Assembly: GCA_023512835.1 (NCBI GenBank)
Contig: CM042085.1
Coordinates: 43,586,721 to 43,650,720 of the forward strand
From: Taxillus chinensis
Taxonomy: Eukaryota > Streptophyta > Magnoliopsida > Santalales > Loranthaceae
Length of the DNA: 64,000 nt
Direction of reading: 5' to 3'
Shown one piece after another: positions 43,901-56,032 of the stretch; within the stretch, counting starts at the first letter, position 1, and each line of letters starts with the position of its first letter. A program made the translations under genes and the position numbers. A model generated the notes under the pieces. The model had not been told where the DNA came from. It saw only the letters and a list, made by a program, of their open reading frames with translations, and did no database searches.

Positions 43901-46627
43901 ATCTTGAAGTTAGGGGTACGCTACTTAGTTAATTTTTAGTGTCTCGAATGGATCAATCAAAAACAAAAAGTAATGTTCGCTAAAGGTTAAAAGGACACAT
44001 GTTGTACGTAGTTCACACAATGAGATGTACTCCACGAGAGGTAAGGTAATATTACCCACACCAAGTCCAATCCACTATTATCAATAATGAATAAACGACG
44101 TGAAAACCTCTATTCGAGGGGATGAACCCAAGATTTGATTGAACTACAAATGAAAAGGCTAATAACTTTAGGTTTGAGTTGATTATTTAGTTGATTTTCG
44201 ACATGCCGAATGGATGAATCGAACAACAGAATGAAATTTTCGAAAGATTCAAAGGAAACAAGTTGTACGTGCTTCGCCCAATGTGACAACCCTTTGGAGG
44301 TGACCTATTTTATACATCGAGTCTATTATATCATAGCAATAAGGAATACAAGAGGTTACAACCTCCGTGAAATTGTATAAATCCAATTTTTGTCTCAATT
44401 ACAAATAAAAAGGCTAGTGTCTTCACGTTAGGCTTGGCTATCTAATTAATTTCTAACGTCTCGAATGGATTGTTAAAAAGAACTAAAGTTATTAAAAGTT
44501 AAAAAGACATATGTTATACGTTATTCACATAGGGGAACGTAATTCACGGTAGTAAGGTGTTACCCAAGCGGAGTCTAATCCACAATTATGACTAAGGAAT
44601 AAACGAGGCTAAAACCTCTATTAGGGTGGATGAACCAAGGATATGTTTCATTTACAAATAAAAGGTTACTACCTTAAGGTATTGTTTTGCTATTTATTTA
44701 ATATTTGGTGTTTGAAAGGATCAATCAAAAGCAAAAAAGTGACATTTATTAATGGTTGAAAGAACACATTTTGTGAGCGGTTCACACAAGAGGATGTACT
44801 CCTGGACTAAGGTGTTGCCACGGTCTCTAATCCATAATTGTTAATAATGGATAAACAAGGTTAAAACCATTGTTAAAATGGATGAACCTCGTATTTGTTT
44901 CAATTGCAAATGAAAGGGCTAGTAAGTTTAGGTTTGGATTGGTTATTGATCGATTTCGACTCTTTAAATCGATGAATCAAAGTAGTAGAGAGTAATTTTC
45001 ATGAAAGATTAAGAGGATACAAGTCGACGTTATTTGCCCAGGGTGATGTACTCTACGGAGGTGTGGTATTTCCTATACTGAGTCTGCTCCACTAGTAGTA
45101 GTAAGGAGTACAAGAGGTCACGACCTCCATCAAAATAGATAAATTAGTTATTTATTTCAATTACAAATAAAGGCTAGTATCTTGAGACTAGGGTTGGCAA
45201 TTTAATTAATTTCCAAAATATCGAATCGATCGATTAAAAAACAAGTAATGATCGTTAAAGGTGAAACAAACACATATTGTACATGGTTCACACAATGGCA
45301 CATAATCCATAGTAGTGAGGTGTTTCCCACGTGAAGTGTAATCCACTATTTTGACTAAATAATAAACGAGGTATAAACCTCTATAGGAAACGATGAACCG
45401 TTATGTGTCGGTTTCAAATAAAAAGCTAGCATCTTGAAGTTAGGGGTACGCTACTTAATTAATTTTTAGTGTCTCGAATGGATCAATCAAAAACAAAAAG
45501 TAATGTTCGCTAAAGGTTAAAAGGACACATGTTGTACGTAGTTCACACAATGAGACGTACTCCACGGAGGTAAGGTATTATTACCCACACCAAGTCCAAT
45601 CCACTATTATCAATAATGAATAAACGACGTTAAAACCTCTATTGTGAGGGGATGAACCCAAGATTCGATTGAACTACAAATGAAAAGGCTAGTAACTTTA
45701 GGTTTGAGTTGATTATTTAGTTGATTTCGACAAGCCGAATGGATGAATCGAACAACGAAAGAAATTTTCTCGAAAGATTCAAAGGAAACAAGTTGTACGT
45801 GGTTTGCCCAATGTGACAACCCTTTGGAGGTGACCTATTTTATACATCGAGCCTATTTATCATAGCAATATGGAATACAAGAGGTTACAACCTCCGCGAA
45901 AATGTATAAATCCAATTTTTGTCTCAATTACAAATAAAAAGGCTAGTGTCTTCACGTTAGGCTTGGCTATATAATTAATTTCTAACGTCTCGAATGGATT
46001 GATAAAAACAACTAAAGTTATTAAAAGTTAAAAAGACATATGTTATACTTTATTCACATAGGGGAATGTAATTCACGGTAGTAAGGTGTTACCCAAGTGG
46101 AGTCTAATCCACAATTATGACTAAGGAATAAACGAGGCTAAAACCTCTATTAGAGTGGATGAACCTAGGATATGTTTCATTTACAAATAAAAAGAATACT
46201 ACCTTAAGGTATTGTTTTGCTATTTATTTAATATTTGGTGTTTGAAAGGATCGATCAAAAGCAAAAAGTGAGGTTTATTAGTGGTTAAAAGAACACCTGT
46301 TGTGAGTGGTTCACAGAAGAGGATGTACTCCACGATTGCTAAGGTGTTACTGCACGGTCTCTAATCCCTAATTGTTAATAATGGATAAACAAGGTTAAAA
46401 CCATTGTTAAAATGGATGAACCTCGTATTTGTTTCAATTGCAAATGAAAGGGCTAGTAACTTTAGGTTTGGATTGGTTATTCGGTCGATTTCGACTCTTT
46501 AAATCGATGAATCAAAGGCAGTAAGAGTAATTTTCATGAAAGATTAAGAGGATACAAGTCGTACGTTATTTGCCCAGGGTGATGTACTCTACGGAGGTGT
46601 GGTATTTCCTATCCTGAGTCCGCTCCA
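40996..46627. repeat. Satellite array block 4
   Basis: Starts with GAGCC (right duplication of R1-2) inside monomer B and continues in phase. A anchors at 42103, 42919, 44459 and 45988 give spacings of 816, 1,540 and 1,529 bp. The 816-bp interval is a rearranged unit. Ends inside monomer C at the solo LTR (target CTCCA, 46623-46627). Near 44.5-46 kb the array changes from the left subfamily (GGATTGTTAAAAA in A) to the right one (GGATTGATAAAAA). Confidence 0.95.
42776..42795. other. C/F hybrid junction with filler
   Basis: Monomer C ends at CACGACCTCC, then AAGTGTTTTTTG, then monomer F from TCATAGCAATAAGG. Monomers D and E and parts of C and F are missing relative to a full unit, while a 48-bp paralogous segment is present twice. 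Confidence 0.8.
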
Positions 46628-47941
46628 TGAGACTAGATTTTAGCCTTCTAAAAGAGCTAGCTAATGTCGTTAAATCTCTCTTCAAGATAATAAATTGTTC
46701 CTTATTTCAATTACAAATAAAAGCTAGTATCAAGACAAGGGGTGGAACCCACTTGATTCCAACCTAGTTCATGGTATTAAAGGGTTGTACTGATTGAAAA
46801 CATGCTAAACACAAGCCAAGGACCACAAATGGTCATTGAGGTCCTTTTAAGAGTTGTATGCGAATGGTCATCTAAACACACAAACATGCAAAGCCAATAA
46901 ATCATACTTGCAAAGGATAATGATCACACCAATTACAAATAAGTTATGAATCTAAATCTAGCTCTTGAATTAGGCTAAGAATACCAAGGTGTACATCCAA
47001 AGATAGAATTAAGATCATTCATAAAACATGAAAACTCAATCATCCAATCCCAATATTCATAAACACAGAAAGCAACAAGGGGGCTACATTGCTCCCCTAG
47101 ATTAAAAGAACTACTCACGCATGATTACAAGCCAAACCAAAGCAATAAACGCTCAACATCTTCTTCTTGAAGGGATCAACGCACAGCAAAGCTTCAACTC
47201 AAATCCAAAATCTAATAACTAGGCCCGAGACGGTCGCTCTCCTAGGTCAATGGAGCACCTCCAAGTCGTGGAGCCTTTCTCTCTCTAAAACGTGTAGTGG
47301 GACCAATGGCTAGCCCTAGGGGCGTGGAGCTCTTATTTATAGAGTTTTGGATCGGGCCTTGAGGTGTTTCCCTAGCCCACTTATCAAAATGGCGTAGTTT
47401 TGATAAGTACAACTCAAAACATTAAAAACTCTATCTTCCATCCACAATTTGGACTTGGGCCTTTAGGAACAAATGATCCAGCTGGAAAAACGATTGGATC
47501 GGTCCAAAAATATCTCGTGACGCCAATTTGCACGTGATATGGTGAATTCACGTGCACCTCCAAATCAGCTCAAACTTCACCCCAAGCTTCCTTGCATCAT
47601 GGTAGAGGCCCTGAGGCAAAAATATGCTTGCACGTGATATGGGTGAATTCACGTGCAACCCTCAAATTAGCTCCAAAATGCTGAAATTTTCTAGGTAGGT
47701 AGAGGCCATCATTTCAAGCAACTTTTGTTCTTGCACGCCAATTGTTTGAGGTCATCTACTATGTCAAAAGTGAGGTCAAAACCTGTAAAAAACTCATTGC
47801 AAAGCGCATGTATTTGCAACTAGCATCTTCCTAGGGTTTTAGAGCAAATATATATGATATATGAAGCAATAAAGGCTTCTAATCATGCTCTTAAACATCC
47901 TAAATAAACACTAGAATAACGGCATAAAATGCACGTTATCA
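46628..47941 (-). mobile_element. Solo LTR of the R1 family, decayed
   Basis: 1,314 bp, flanked by CTCCA at 46623-46627 and 47942-47946, starting TGAGACTAG and ending GTTATCA. It matches an R1 LTR in reverse orientation but lacks about 190 bp (after 46770) and has many substitutions, so it is the oldest R1 insertion here. It probably arose by LTR-LTR recombination. Its inverted repeat at 47389-47418 carries arm mutations. Confidence 0.92.
46698..46730. other. Satellite patch inside the solo LTR
   Basis: TTATTTCAATTACAAATAAA and CTAGTAT match monomer C and replace the LTR segment with TTTGCACTAAAAGAATAGC. Possible conversion, repair filler or misassembly. Confidence 0.65.
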
Positions 47942-48540
47942 CTCCACTAGTAGTAGTAAGGAGTACAAGAGGTCACGACCTCCATCAAAGTAGATAAATT
48001 CGTTATTTATTTCAATTACAAATAAAAGGCTAGAATCTCTGGACTAGGGTTGGCAATTTAATTAATTTCCAACATATCGAATCGATCGATTAAAAAACAA
48101 GTAATGATCGTCAAAGGTGATACAAACACATATTGTACATGGTTCACACAATGGCATATAATCCATAGTAGTGAGGTGTTTCCCACGCTAAGTGTAATCC
48201 ACTATCTTGACTAATGAATAAACGAGGTATAAACGTCAATAGGAAACGATGAACCGTTATGTGTCGTTTCAAATAAAAAGCTAGCATCCTGAAGTTAGGG
48301 TACGCTACTTAATTAATTTTTAGTGTCTCGAATGGATCAATCGAAAACAAAAAGTAATGTTCGCTAAAGGTCAAAAGGACACATGTTGTACGTAGTTCAC
48401 ACAATGAGACGTACTCCACAGAGGTAAGGTATTATTACCCACACCAAGTCTAATCCACTATTATCAATAATGAATAAACGACGTTAGAACCTCTATTAGA
48501 GGGGATGAACCCAAGATTCGATTCAACTACAAGCTGAAAA

Positions 48541-51500
48541 GGCTAGTAACTTTAGGTTTGAGTTGATTATTGAGCTGATTTACGACAAGCCGAATGGATG
48601 AATCGAACAACGAGAAGAAATTTTCTCGAAAGATTCAAAGGAAACAAGTTGTACGTGGTTCACCCAATGTGACAACCCTTTGTAGGTGACCTATTTTATA
48701 CATCGAGCCTATTATATCATAGCAATATGGAATACAAGAGGTTACAACCTCCGCCAAAATGTGTGAATCCACTTTTTGTCTCAATTACAAATAAAAAGGC
48801 TAGTGTCTTCACGTTGGCTTGGCTATATAATTAATTTCTAACGTCTCGAATGGATTGATAAAAACAACTAAAGTTATTAAAAGTTAAAAAGACATATGTT
48901 ATACTTTATTCACATAGGGGAATGTAATTCACAAGTAGTAAGGTGTTACCCAAGCGAGTCTAATCCACAATTATGACTAAGGAATAAACGTGGCTAAAAC
49001 CTCTATTAGAGTGGATGAACCTAGGATATGTTTCATTTACAAATAAAAAGTATACTACCTTAAGGTATTGTTTTGCTATTTATTTAATATTTGGTGTTTC
49101 GAAAGGATCGACCAAAAGCGAAAAGTGAGGTTTATTGGTGGTTAAAAGAACACTGTCGTGAGTGGTTCTCGAAGAGGATGTACCCCACAGTAGTAAGGTG
49201 TTACCTGCACCGTCTCTAATCCCTAATTGTTAATAATGGATAAACAAGGTTAAAACCATTGTTAAAATGGATGAACCTCGTATTTGTTTCAATTGAAAAT
49301 GAAAGGGCTAGTAACTTTAGGTTTGGATTGGTTATTGGTCGATGTCCGACTCTTTAAATCGACGAATCAAAGCTGTAAAGAGTAATTTTCATGAAAGATT
49401 AAGAGGATACAAGTCGTACGTTATTTGCCCGGGGTGATGTACTCTACGGAGGTGTGGTATTTCCTATCTGAGTCTGCTCCACTAGTAGTAGTAAGGAGTA
49501 CAAGAGGTCACGACCTCCATCAAAGTAGATAAATTAGGTATGTATTTCAATTACAAATAAAAGGCTAGAATCTTGGACTAGGGTTGGCAATTTAATTAAT
49601 TTCCAACATATCGAATCGATCGATTAAAAAACAAGTAATGATCGTCAAAGGTGATACAAACACATATTGTACATGGTTCACACAATGGCATATAATCCAT
49701 AGTAGTGAGGTGTTTCCCACGCGAAGTGTAATCCACTATCTTGACTAATGAATAAACGAGGTATAAACGTCAATAGGAAACGATGAACCGTTATGTGAGT
49801 TTCAAATAAAAAGCTAGCATCCTGAAGTTAGTGGTTACGCTTACTTAATTAATTTTTAGTGTCTCGAATGGATCAATCGGAAAACAAAAAGTAATGTTCG
49901 CTAAAGGTCAAAAGGACACATGTTGTACGTAGTTCACACAATGAGACGTACTCCTACCAAGAGGTAAGGTATTATTACCCACACCCAACATGTGTAAATC
50001 CACTTTTTGTCTCAATTACAAATAAAAAGGCTAGTGTCTTCACGTTAGGCTTGGCTATATAATTAATTTCTAACGTCTCGAATGGATTGATAAAAACAAC
50101 TAAAGTTATTAAAAGTTAAAAAGACATATGTTATACTTTATTCACATAGGGGAATGTAATTCACGGTAGTAAGGGTGTTACCCAAGCGAGTCTAATCCAC
50201 AATTATGACTAAGGAATAAACGAGGCTAAAACCTCTATTAGAGTGGATGAACCTAGGATATGTTTCATTTACAAATAAAAAGAATACTACCTTAAGGTAT
50301 TGTTTTGCTATTTATTTAATATTTGGTGTTTAACAAAGGATCGATCAAAAGCAAAAAGTGAGGTTTATTAGTGGTTAAAAGAACACATTCGTGAATGGTT
50401 CACGGAAGAGGATGTACCCCATGAGTAGTAAGGTGTTACTGCACCGTCTCTAATCCCTAATTGTTAATAATGGATAAACAAGGTTAAAACCATTGTTAAA
50501 ATGGATGAACCTCGTATTTGTTTCAATTGCAAATGAAAGGGCTAGTAACTTTAGGTTTGGATTGGTTATTGGTCGATTTACGACTCTTTAAATCGATGAA
50601 TCAAAGTCAGTAAAGAGTAATTTTCATGAAAGATTAAGAGGATACAAGTCGTATGTTATTAGCCTGGGTGATGTACTCTACTGAGGTGTGGTATTTCCTA
50701 CACTGAGTCTGCTCCACTAGTAGTAGTAAGGAATAAAAGAGGTCACGACCTCCATCAAAGTAGATAAATTAGTTATTTATTTCAATTACAAATAAAAGGC
50801 TAGAATCTTAGGACTAGAGTTGGCAATTTAATTAATTTCCAACATATCGAATCGATCGATTAAAAAACAAGTAATGATCGTTAAAGGTGATACAAACACA
50901 TATTGTACATGGTTCACACAATGGCATATAATCCATAGTAGTGAGGTGTTTCCCACGCGAAGTGTAATCCACTATCTTGACTAATGAATAAACGAGTAAT
51001 AAACGTCTATCGGAAACGATGAACCGTTATGTGTCGGTTTCAAATAAAAAGCTAGCATCCCTGAAGTTAGGGTACGCTACTTAATTAATTTTTAGTGTCT
51101 CGAATGGATCAATCGAAAACAAAAAGTAATGTTCGCTAAAGGTCAAAAGGACACATGTTGTACGTAGTTCACACAATGAGACGTACTCCACAGAGGTAAG
51201 GTATTATTACCCACACCAAGTCTAATCCACTATTATCAATAATGAATAAACGACGTTAAAACCTCTATTAGAGGGGATGAACCCAAGATTCGATTCAACT
51301 ACAACTGAAAAGGCTAGTAACTTTAGGTTTGAGTTGATTATTTAGCTGATTTCGACAAGCCGAATGGATGAATCGAACAACGAAAGAAATTTTCTCGAAA
51401 GATTCAAAGGAAACAAGTTGTACGTGGTTAGCCCAATGTGACAACCCTTTGGAGGTGACCTATTTTATACATCGAGCCTATTATATCATAGCAATATGGA

Positions 51501-53609
51501 ATACAAGAGGTTACAACCTCCCTAAAATGTGTAAATCCACTTTTTGTCTCAATTACAAATAAAAAAGGCTAGTGTCTTCACGTTAGGCTTGGCTATATAA
51601 TTAATTTCTAACGTCTCGAATGGATTGATAAAAACAACTAAAGTTATTAAAAGTTAAAAAGAGATATGTTATACTTTATTCACATAGGGGAATGTAATTC
51701 ACAGTAGTAAGGTGTTACCCAAGCGAAGTCTAATCCACAATTATGACTAAGGAATAAACGAGGCTAAAACCTCTATTAGAGTGGATGAACCTAGGATATG
51801 TTTCATTTACAAATAAAAAGAATACTACCTTAAGGTATTGTTTTGCTATTTATTTAATATTTGGTGTTTGAAAGGATCGATCAAAAGCAAAAAGTGAGGT
51901 TTATTGGTGGTTAAAAGAACACTGTCGTGAGTGGTTCACGAAGAGGATGTACCCCCGGTAGTAAGGTGTTACCTGCACCGTCTCTAATCCCTAATTGTTA
52001 ATAATGGATAAACAAGGTTAAAACCATTGTTAAAATGGATGAACCTCGTATTTGTTTCAATTGAAAATGAGAGGGCTAGTAACTTTAGGTTTGGATTGGT
52101 TATTCAATCGATTTCGACTCTTTAAATCGACGAATCAAAGTCAGAAGAGTAATTTTCATGAAAGATTAAGAGGATACAAGTCGTGACGTTATTTAGCCCA
52201 GGGTGATGTACTCTACGGAGGTGTGGTATTTCCTATCCGAGTCTGCTCCACTAGTAGTAGTAAGGAGTACAAGAGGTCACGACCTCCATCAAAGTAGATA
52301 AATTCGTTATTTATTTCAATTACAAATAAAAGGCTAGAATCTTGGACTAGGGTTGGCAATTTAATTAATTTCCAACATATCGAATCGATCGATTAAAAAA
52401 CAAGTAATGATCGTTAAAGGTGATACAAACACATATTGTACATGGTTCACACAATGGCATATAATCCATAGTAGTGAGGTGTTTCCCACGCGAAGTGTAA
52501 TCCACTATCTTGACTAATGAATAAACGAGTAATAAACGTCTATAGGAAACGATGAACCGTTATGTGTCGGTTTCAAATAAAAAGCTAGCATCCTGAAGTT
52601 AGGGTACGCTACTTAATTAATTTTTAGTGTCTCGAATGGATCAATCGAAAACAAAAAGTAATGTTCGCTAAAGGTCAAAAGGACACATGTTGTACGTAGT
52701 TCACACAATGAGACGTACTCCACAGAGGTAAGGTATTATTACCCACACCAAGTCTAATCCACTATTATCAATAATGAATAAACGACGTTAAAACCTCTAT
52801 TAGAGGGGATGAACCCAAGATTCGATTCAACTACAACTGAAAAGGCTAGTAACTTTAGGTTTGAGTTGATTATTTACCTGATTTCGACAAGCCGAATGGA
52901 TGAATCGAACAACGTGAAAGAAATTTTCTCGAAAGATTCAAAGGAAACAAGTTGTACGTGGTTCGCCCAATGTGACAACCCTTTGGAGGTGACCTATTTT
53001 ATACATCGAGCCTATTATATCATAGCAATATGGAATACAAGAGGTTACAACCTCCGCCAAAATGTGTAAATCCACTTTTTGTCTCAATTACAAATAAAAA
53101 GGCTAGTGTCTTCACGTTAGGCTTGGCTATATAATTAATTTCTAACGTCTCGAATGGATTGATAAAAACAACTAAAGTTATTAAAAGTTAAAAAGAGATA
53201 TGTTATACTTTATTCACATAGGGGAATGTAATTCACGATAGTAAGGTGTTACCCAAGCGGAGTCTAATCCACAATTATGACTAAGGAATAAACGAGGCTA
53301 AAACCTCTATTAGAGTGGATGAACCTAGGATATGTTTCATTTACAAATAAAAAGAATACTACCTTAAGGTATTGTTTTGCTATTTATTTAATATTTGGTG
53401 TTTCGAAAGGATCGATCAAAAGCAAAAAGTGAGGTTTATTGGTGGTTAAAAGAACACCTGTCGTGAGTGGTTCACGAAGAGGATGTACCCCACAGTAGTA
53501 AGGTGTTACCGCACCGTCTCTAATCCCTAATTGTTAATAATGGATAAACAAGGTTAAAACCATTGTTAAAATGGATGAACCTCGTATTTGTTTCAATTGA
53601 AAATGAGAG
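48541..53609. repeat. 5.07-kb tandem duplication, copy 1
   Basis: Shares private variants with 53610-58684 at a constant offset of about 5,069 bp: CTTTGTAGGTGACC (48681/53750), AAACGTGGCTAAAACC, GATCGACCAAAAGCG, TCGATGTCCGAC, and the E-to-F deletion junction (49981/55049). Confidence 0.88.
49978..49992. other. E-to-F deletion junction, first occurrence
   Basis: ATTACCCACACCC of monomer E is joined to AACATGTGTAAATCC of late monomer F, removing about 305 bp. The A-to-A spacing here is 1,232 bp. Confidence 0.85.
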
Positions 53610-53629
53610 GGCTAGTAACTTTAGGTTTG
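53610..53629. other. B/E exchange point
   Basis: Monomer B (AAAATGAGAGG before it) passes into monomer E (AGTTGATTATTGAGCTG after it) through the 20-bp sequence GGCTAGTAACTTTAGGTTTG common to both. This is the boundary of the tandem duplication. Confidence 0.87.
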
Positions 53630-55045
53630 AGTTGATTATTGAGCTGATTTTCGACAAGCCGAATGGATGAATCGAACAACAGAAAGAAATTTTCTCGAAA
53701 GATTCAAAGGAAACAAGTTGTACGTGGTTCACCCAATGTGACAACCCTTTGTAGGTGACCTATTTTATACATCGAGCCTATTATATCATAGCAATATGGA
53801 ATACAAGAGGTTACAACCTCCGCCAAAATGTGTGAATCCACTTTTTGTCTCAATTACAAATAAAAAGGCTAGTGTCTTCACGTTGGCTTGGCTATATAAT
53901 TAATTTCTAACGTCTCGAATGGATTGATAAAAACAACTAAAGTTATTAAAAGTTAAAAAGACATATGTTATACTTTATTCACATAGGGGAATGTAATTCA
54001 CAGTAGTAAGGTGTTACGCAAGCGGAGTCTAATCCACAATTATGACTAAGGAATAAACGTGGCTAAAACCTCTATTAGAGTGGATGAACCTAGGATATGT
54101 TTCATTTACAAATAAAAAGTATACTACCTTAAGGTATTGTTTTGCTATTTATTTAATATTTGGTGTTTCGAAAGGATCGACCAAAAGCGAAAAGTGAGGT
54201 TTATTGGTGGTTAAAAGAACACCTGTCGTGAGTGGTTCACGAAGAGGATGTACCCCACAGTAGTAAGGTGTTACCCTGCACCGTCTCTAATCCCTAATTG
54301 TTAATAATGGATAAACAAGGTTAAAACCATTGTTAAAATGGATGAACCTCGTATTTGTTTCAATTGAAAATGAAAGGGCTAGTAACTTTAGGTTTGGATT
54401 GGTTATTCAGTCGATGTCCGACTCTTTAAATCGACGAATCAAAGTGAGAAGAGTAATTTTCATGAAAGATTAAGAGGATACAAGTCGTACGTTATTTGCC
54501 CAGGGTGATGTACTCTACGGAGGTGTGGTATTTCCTATCTTGAGTCTGCTCCACTAGTAGTAGTAAGGAGTACAAGAGGTCACGACCTCCATCAAAGTAG
54601 ATAAATTCGTTATGTATTTCAATTACAAATAAAAGGCTAGAATCTTCGGACTAGGGTTGGCAATTTAATTAATTTCCAACATATCGAATCGATCGATTAA
54701 AAAACAAGTAATGATCGTCAAAGGTGATACAAACACATATTGTACATGGTTCACACAATGGCATATAATCCATAGTAGTGAGGTGTTTCCCACGAAGTGT
54801 AATCCACTATCTTGACTAATGAATAAACGAGGTATAAACGTCAATAGGAAACGATGAACCGTTATGTGTCAGTTTCAAATAAAAAGCTAGCATCCTGAAG
54901 TTAGGGGGTACGCTACTTAATTAATTTTTAGTGTCTCGAATGGATCAATCGAAAACAAAAAGTAATGTTCGCTAAAGGTCAAAAGGACACATGTTGTACG
55001 TAGTTCACACAATGAGACGTACTCCACAGAGGTAAGGTATTATTA

Positions 55046-55060
55046 CCCACACCCAACATG
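55046..55060. other. E-to-F deletion junction, second occurrence
   Basis: Identical to the junction at 49978, inherited through the tandem duplication. Confidence 0.85.
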
Positions 55061-56020
55061 TGTAAATCCACTTTTTGTCTCAATTACAAATAAAAAGGCT
55101 AGTGTCTTCACGTTAGGCTTGGCTATATAATTAATTTCTAACGTCTCGAATGGATTGATAAAAACAACTAAAGTTATTAAAAGTTAAAAAGACATATGTT
55201 ATACTTTATTCACATAGGGGAATGTAATTCACGGTAGTAAGGTGTTACCCAAGCTGCGAGTCTAATCCACAATTATGACTAAGGAATAAACGAGGCTAAA
55301 ACCTCTATTAGAGTGGATGAACCTAGGATATGTTTCATTTACAAATAAAAAGAATACTACCTTAAGGTATTGTTTTGCTATTTATTTAATATTTGGTGTT
55401 TGAAAGGATCGATCAAAAGCAAAAAGTGAGGTTTATTAGTGGTTAAAAGAACACCTCGTGAATGGTTCCATAAGAGGATGTACCCCACAAGTAGTAAGGT
55501 GTTACCTGCACCGTCTCTAATCCCTAATTGTTAATAATGGATAAACAAGGTTAAAACCATTGTTAAAATGGATGAACCTCGTATTTGTTTCAATTGCAAA
55601 TGAAAGGGCTAGTAACTTTAGGTTTGGATTGGTTATTCAGTCGATTTTCGACTCTTTAAATCGACGAATCAAAGCCGTAAAGAGTAATTTTCATGAAAGA
55701 TTAAGAGGATACAAGTCGTATGTTATTCGCCTAGGGTGATGTACTCTACGGAGGTGTGGTATTTCCTACGATTCTGCTCCACTAGTAGTAGTAAGGAATA
55801 AAAGAGGTCACGACCTCCATCAAAGTAGATAAATTCGTTATTTATTTCAATTACAAATAAAAGGCTAGAATCTTGAGACTAGAGTTGGCAATTTAATTAA
55901 TTTCCAACATATCGAATCGATCGATTAAAAAACAAGTAATGATCGTTAAAGGTGATACAAACACATATTGTACATGGTTCACACAATGGCATATAATCCA
56001 TAGTAGTGAGGTGTTCCCAC

Positions 56021-56032
56021 GCTCCCCCCCCC
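56021..56032. other. C-homopolymer anomaly in monomer D
   Basis: GCTCCCCCCCCC replaces the usual GCGA or GCAA between CCCAC and AGTGTAATCC. Unique in the window; a likely consensus artefact. Confidence 0.6.

Noticed and set aside
3383..47941. Shared insertion position within the monomer for all elements
   Set aside because: Insertion points fall at about 49 and 182 in B, 117 in F and 127 in C; the target bases differ (GTTGA, GAGCC, CATTG, CTCCA), so no preference can be claimed from four events.
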